64,000 nucleotides of DNA from Pseudomonas berkeleyensis (GTDB taxonomy: Bacteria; Pseudomonadota; Gammaproteobacteria; Pseudomonadales; Pseudomonadaceae), in NCBI RefSeq assembly GCF_014109765.1, contig NZ_CP059139.1:1922001-1986000 (forward strand), written 5' to 3'. A model generated the notes under the pieces. That model saw only the letters and a program-made list of their open reading frames with translations, did no database searches and was not told the origin of the DNA. Shown piece after piece: positions 61,426 through 64,000 of this stretch; position 1 is the first letter of the stretch; each line of letters opens with the position of its first letter. The translations under genes were made by a program, and so were the position numbers.

Positions 61426-63363
61426 TCACTGGCGCAAATCCACTGCCGGTGCGCCCTGGCCGTCGAACAACTGGCCCGGGGTGCTGGGCAGGATGCTCGG
61501 GCGGCCATTTGTGCCGTCGCCGAGGATGCGAATGTCGCTGTACTTCTTGCCCGATAGCGCGGCCAAACCGGCGCCGTCGCGTACCACCGTGGGCCGCAGG
61601 AAGACCATCAGGTTGCGCTTGATGTGCGAGTCGCGGGTGGAGCGGAACAGGCCGCCAATCAGCGGAATGTCACCGAGCAGTGGCACCTTGGAGGTGGCCT
61701 GGGTGACGTCGTCCTGAATCAGCCCGCCGAGCACGATCACCTGGCCGTCGTCGGCGAGGATGGTGCTCTTGATCGAGCGCTTGTTGGTCACCAGGTCGAC
61801 CGCCTGGGCGTTGAGCCCGGTGCTGGGGGCGATAGAGGAGATTTCCTGCTCGATCTCCAGGCGCAGGGTGGCGCCTTCGTTGATATGCGGGGTGACCTTG
61901 AGGGTCACGCCGATGTCCTTGCGCTCGATGGTGGTGAAGGGGTTGCCGGCACCCGAGGCATCGGTGGTGTAGGAGCCGGTCTGGAAGGGCACGTTTTGCC
62001 CGACGAGGATTTCCGCCTTCTGGTTGTCCAGGGTAAGCAGGCTCGGCGTGGACAGCAGGTTGCTCTTGCTGTTGGCCGACAGCGCGGTGATCAGTGCGCC
62101 GAAACGGTCGCTGCCGATGCCGATGATGGCGCCGTCGGGCAGGGTGGTGTTCTCCGGCACTTCGCCGTTTTGCAGAATCTGCAGGACGGTGCCAACCGAC
62201 AGACCAGTGCCGCCGAAATTCACTCCGCCCAGGCCGCCGGTGCTGCCGCGTGCGTCTACCGCCCATTGCACGCCAACGGCATCGGTGATGTCGCCGGAAA
62301 TCTCGACGATGGCCGCCTCGACCATCACCTGTGCGCGTGGGATATCGAGTTGGCGCACGATGTCTTCGAGGGTGGCGACCAGATCCGGCTCGGCCAGCAA
62401 CACCAGCGCGTTGAGACTTTCATCGGCGCGGATGAGGATGTTCGATTGCTTGCCGGTGGTTTCGCCGGCTTGCTGATTCTTCAGGCCTTCGGAGATTTCC
62501 CCGAGGGTTTCGGCCAGGGATTTGGCATCGTTGTGGCGCAGGCGAATCACCCGGGTGTTGGCCGAGCGGCTGGTGGGGCTGTCCAGCGAGCGGGCGAGGT
62601 CGGCCAGCTTGGCGCGGGCATCCGGCGGGCCGAGCAGGATCAAACGGTTGGTGCGCGCGTCGGCCACCACCTGGGTGGCGCTGGTGCCCTTGGCCTGGCC
62701 ACGAGCGATGGCGGTGTTGAGCACTTCGGCAGCGTCCATCACCCAGGCGTGTTGCAGGGTAACCACGCTGAAGTCCTGCGCGCCGCTCTGGTCGAGCTGG
62801 CGCATCAGGTCTTCGATGCGTTCGATGTTGGCGCTGCGGTCACTGATGATCAGTGCGTTGGACGAGGTGACGGCGGCCAGGTGGCCGTATTGCGGCACCA
62901 GTGGGCGGATCAGCGGAATCAGCTCGGCAACCGGCGCGTGCTGCACCTGGATCAGGCGGGTTTCCAGACGATCCGGTGCGGGCCGGCCGGCGTCGGCTTC
63001 GGCCTTGGCCTCGGCGTTGGGCACGATGCGCGCCTGGTCGCCCTGGGTCAGTACGCTGAAACCATGGGTGGCCATCACCGAAAGGAACAACTGGTAGACC
63101 TCGGACAGGCCCAGCGGTGTGCTCGATACCACGTTGACCTGGCCCTTCACCCGTGGGTCGACGACGAAGGTCTGCCCGGTGATGCTGGCGATCTGGTCGA
63201 TGAACTCGCGTATGTCCGCGCCCTTGAGGTTGATGGTCCAGCTTTCTTCCTGCTGGTTGGCGCTGGCCGGAGTCTGTTGGATCTGCGCGAGCAGAGGCAG
63301 GGGGGCGCTAGCCAGGCTGGCGGCGAGGAGGGCGAGGGTCAGTCGGCTTCGGAGAACAGGCAT
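61426..63363 (-). CDS. gspD: Type II secretion outer-membrane secretin GspD
   Basis: The 645-residue product from ATG 63363 has a signal peptide (LTLALLAASLASAPLPLLA), an N0 domain (ESWTINLKGADIREFIDQIA), N1-N3 repeats (RLIQVQHAPVAELIPLIRPL; VVTLQHAWVMDAAEVLNTAI; RVIRLRHNDAKSLAETL) and the secretin barrel domain (about 400-600; VQWAVDARGSTGG, VPFQTGSYTTDASG, DIGVTLKVTPHINEGATL, LLGDIPLIGGLFRS). It forms the pore of the type II system. It is coupled to gspC four bases upstream. Confidence 0.96.
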   Translation of the reverse strand: MPVLRSRLTLALLAASLASAPLPLLAQIQQTPASANQQEESWTINLKGADIREFIDQIASITGQTFVVDPRVKGQVNVVSSTPLGLSEVYQLFLSVMATHGFSVLTQGDQARIVPNAEAKAEADAGRPAPDRLETRLIQVQHAPVAELIPLIRPLVPQYGHLAAVTSSNALIISDRSANIERIEDLMRQLDQSGAQDFSVVTLQHAWVMDAAEVLNTAIARGQAKGTSATQVVADARTNRLILLGPPDARAKLADLARSLDSPTSRSANTRVIRLRHNDAKSLAETLGEISEGLKNQQAGETTGKQSNILIRADESLNALVLLAEPDLVATLEDIVRQLDIPRAQVMVEAAIVEISGDITDAVGVQWAVDARGSTGGLGGVNFGGTGLSVGTVLQILQNGEVPENTTLPDGAIIGIGSDRFGALITALSANSKSNLLSTPSLLTLDNQKAEILVGQNVPFQTGSYTTDASGAGNPFTTIERKDIGVTLKVTPHINEGATLRLEIEQEISSIAPSTGLNAQAVDLVTNKRSIKSTILADDGQVIVLGGLIQDDVTQATSKVPLLGDIPLIGGLFRSTRDSHIKRNLMVFLRPTVVRDGAGLAALSGKKYSDIRILGDGTNGRPSILPSTPGQLFDGQGAPAVDLRQ

Positions 63364-63367
63364 CGGT

Positions 63368-64000
63368 TCAGTCGCTTTCCATGGGCTGATCGGAGGGCGT
63401 TTCCACGGGCAGGGTGCCAGAGGCTTCCATCTGTTCGCGCAGCGCTTGCATGCGCTGGCGCAGTTGTTCGAGGTTGTCCTGGCCGAGTTGATCGAACTGC
63501 TGCAGCGGGTCTTCCGTTGCGGCTTCGACTGGCGGGGTATAGCTGTATTGCCCGCTTTGCGAGCGGGGGAAGGTGAGGCTTTCGCGGCGGCCGTTGCGCA
63601 CCAGTTCGACGCGGTCGGCGTAGACGGCATCGAGGCGTACGCCGTTGTCCACATCCGTACCGATGGCATAACGCTGGGGGCTCTGACCCTGGCGCTGGAT
63701 CATCGCGCTGGAGCGCTGCGGGTCGCTGTGCACGAAACTGCCGAGCAGGGTCAGTTGCAGATTGGTGGCCGGCGGCGGGCCACTGTCGGCCTGGCGTGGC
63801 GTACCGAATAGCTGGGCGATGGGCGCCTGGGCACGTTGTTCGAGGCCGGGGGTTGCTTGGCTGGGGGGCTGTTCCACTGGGCCGCGCACCAGGCGCAGCA
63901 GTTCGGCGCTCTGCCAGGCCAGGCTGACGCTCAGGGCGATCAGCACGAGCATGCCGATCAGGCTCGGGGCATTGTCCTTGAGCCGCTGGGAAAGGGCCGA
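63368..64000 (-). CDS. gspC: Type II secretion inner-membrane protein GspC (partial)
   Basis: The frame is open to the window edge, so the N-terminus is missing; an internal ATG at 63952 is not the start, since in-frame residues continue (ALSQRLKDNAPSLIG). The visible part has the membrane segment (MLVLIALSVSLAWQSAELL), a linker, and the HR domain (LQLTLLGSFVHSDPQRSSAM; AVYADRVELVRNGRRESL), and a coiled-coil C-terminus instead of a PDZ domain. GspC links the inner-membrane platform with GspD. Confidence 0.92.
   Translation of the reverse strand, partial: SALSQRLKDNAPSLIGMLVLIALSVSLAWQSAELLRLVRGPVEQPPSQATPGLEQRAQAPIAQLFGTPRQADSGPPPATNLQLTLLGSFVHSDPQRSSAMIQRQGQSPQRYAIGTDVDNGVRLDAVYADRVELVRNGRRESLTFPRSQSGQYSYTPPVEAATEDPLQQFDQLGQDNLEQLRQRMQALREQMEASGTLPVETPSDQPMESD

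Noticed and set aside
61624..63576. 650-codon plus-strand frame across gspD
   Set aside because: Mirror of gspD, whose secretin motifs are unmistakable.

Overview
The window is high-GC Pseudomonas DNA. recA-recX, rmf, pyrD, rlmKL, dacB and a two-gene gspC-gspD (xcp-type) end all look pseudomonad. The hairpin repeats (30678-30735, 61272-61334, 61354-61406) resemble REP-type elements common in the P. mendocina/oleovorans group; that narrower placement is an inference.

Positions 1-21622 are the late half of a siphovirus-type prophage read left to right. It holds the portal end, prohead protease and HK97-fold capsid protein, then head-tail joining genes and the tail tube. A lower-GC cassette of three non-structural-looking genes follows, where tail-assembly chaperones usually lie. 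After it come a 1085-residue tape measure, five or six tail-tip genes, an antisense CsrA-like gene, an endolysin, nested spanins, and an SOS-controlled umuDC pair. Similar terminator-plus-ribosome-binding-site units recur in front of three of the late genes. The element ends close to a BdlA-like chemoreceptor and cinA-recA-recX. This matches the right side of the mutS-cinA gap, a known site for prophages and tailocins in Pseudomonas; mutS itself is outside the window.

Positions 21898-49498 are mostly chromosomal. They hold SOS and housekeeping genes (recA, recX, pyrD, rmf, rlmKL, dacB, yggL), a TonB-dependent receptor behind a near-consensus Zur box, an HSL-family esterase and a PAS/GGDEF diguanylate cyclase. 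A three-gene PAAR-amidase-putative immunity unit fits an orphan type VI secretion effector module. A catabolic operon follows (LysR; split transketolase; SDR; TRAP DctPQM; beta-hydroxyacid dehydrogenase; AEC transporter) whose substrate is unknown.

Positions about 49500-54840 are a lower-GC accessory island. It has a structured, possibly C4/Ash-like region, a short coding remnant, and a tightly overlapping operon of two DarT-like ADP-ribosyltransferases with the DarG macrodomain antitoxin. Beside it is a three-cysteine-motif (DUF5131/Gp37-Gp68) protein with its TcmP partner. This is the best candidate for an unusual system: a DarTG locus with a second, divergent DarT-like protein next to a TcmP pair. 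No integrase was seen here.

Positions 55008-64000 return to chromosomal genes: AI-2E-family permease, methyltransferase, GFA-like protein, LysE exporter and a neighbouring LysR gene, a small unknown gene, an amidase-signature enzyme, and gspD with gspC cut by the window edge.
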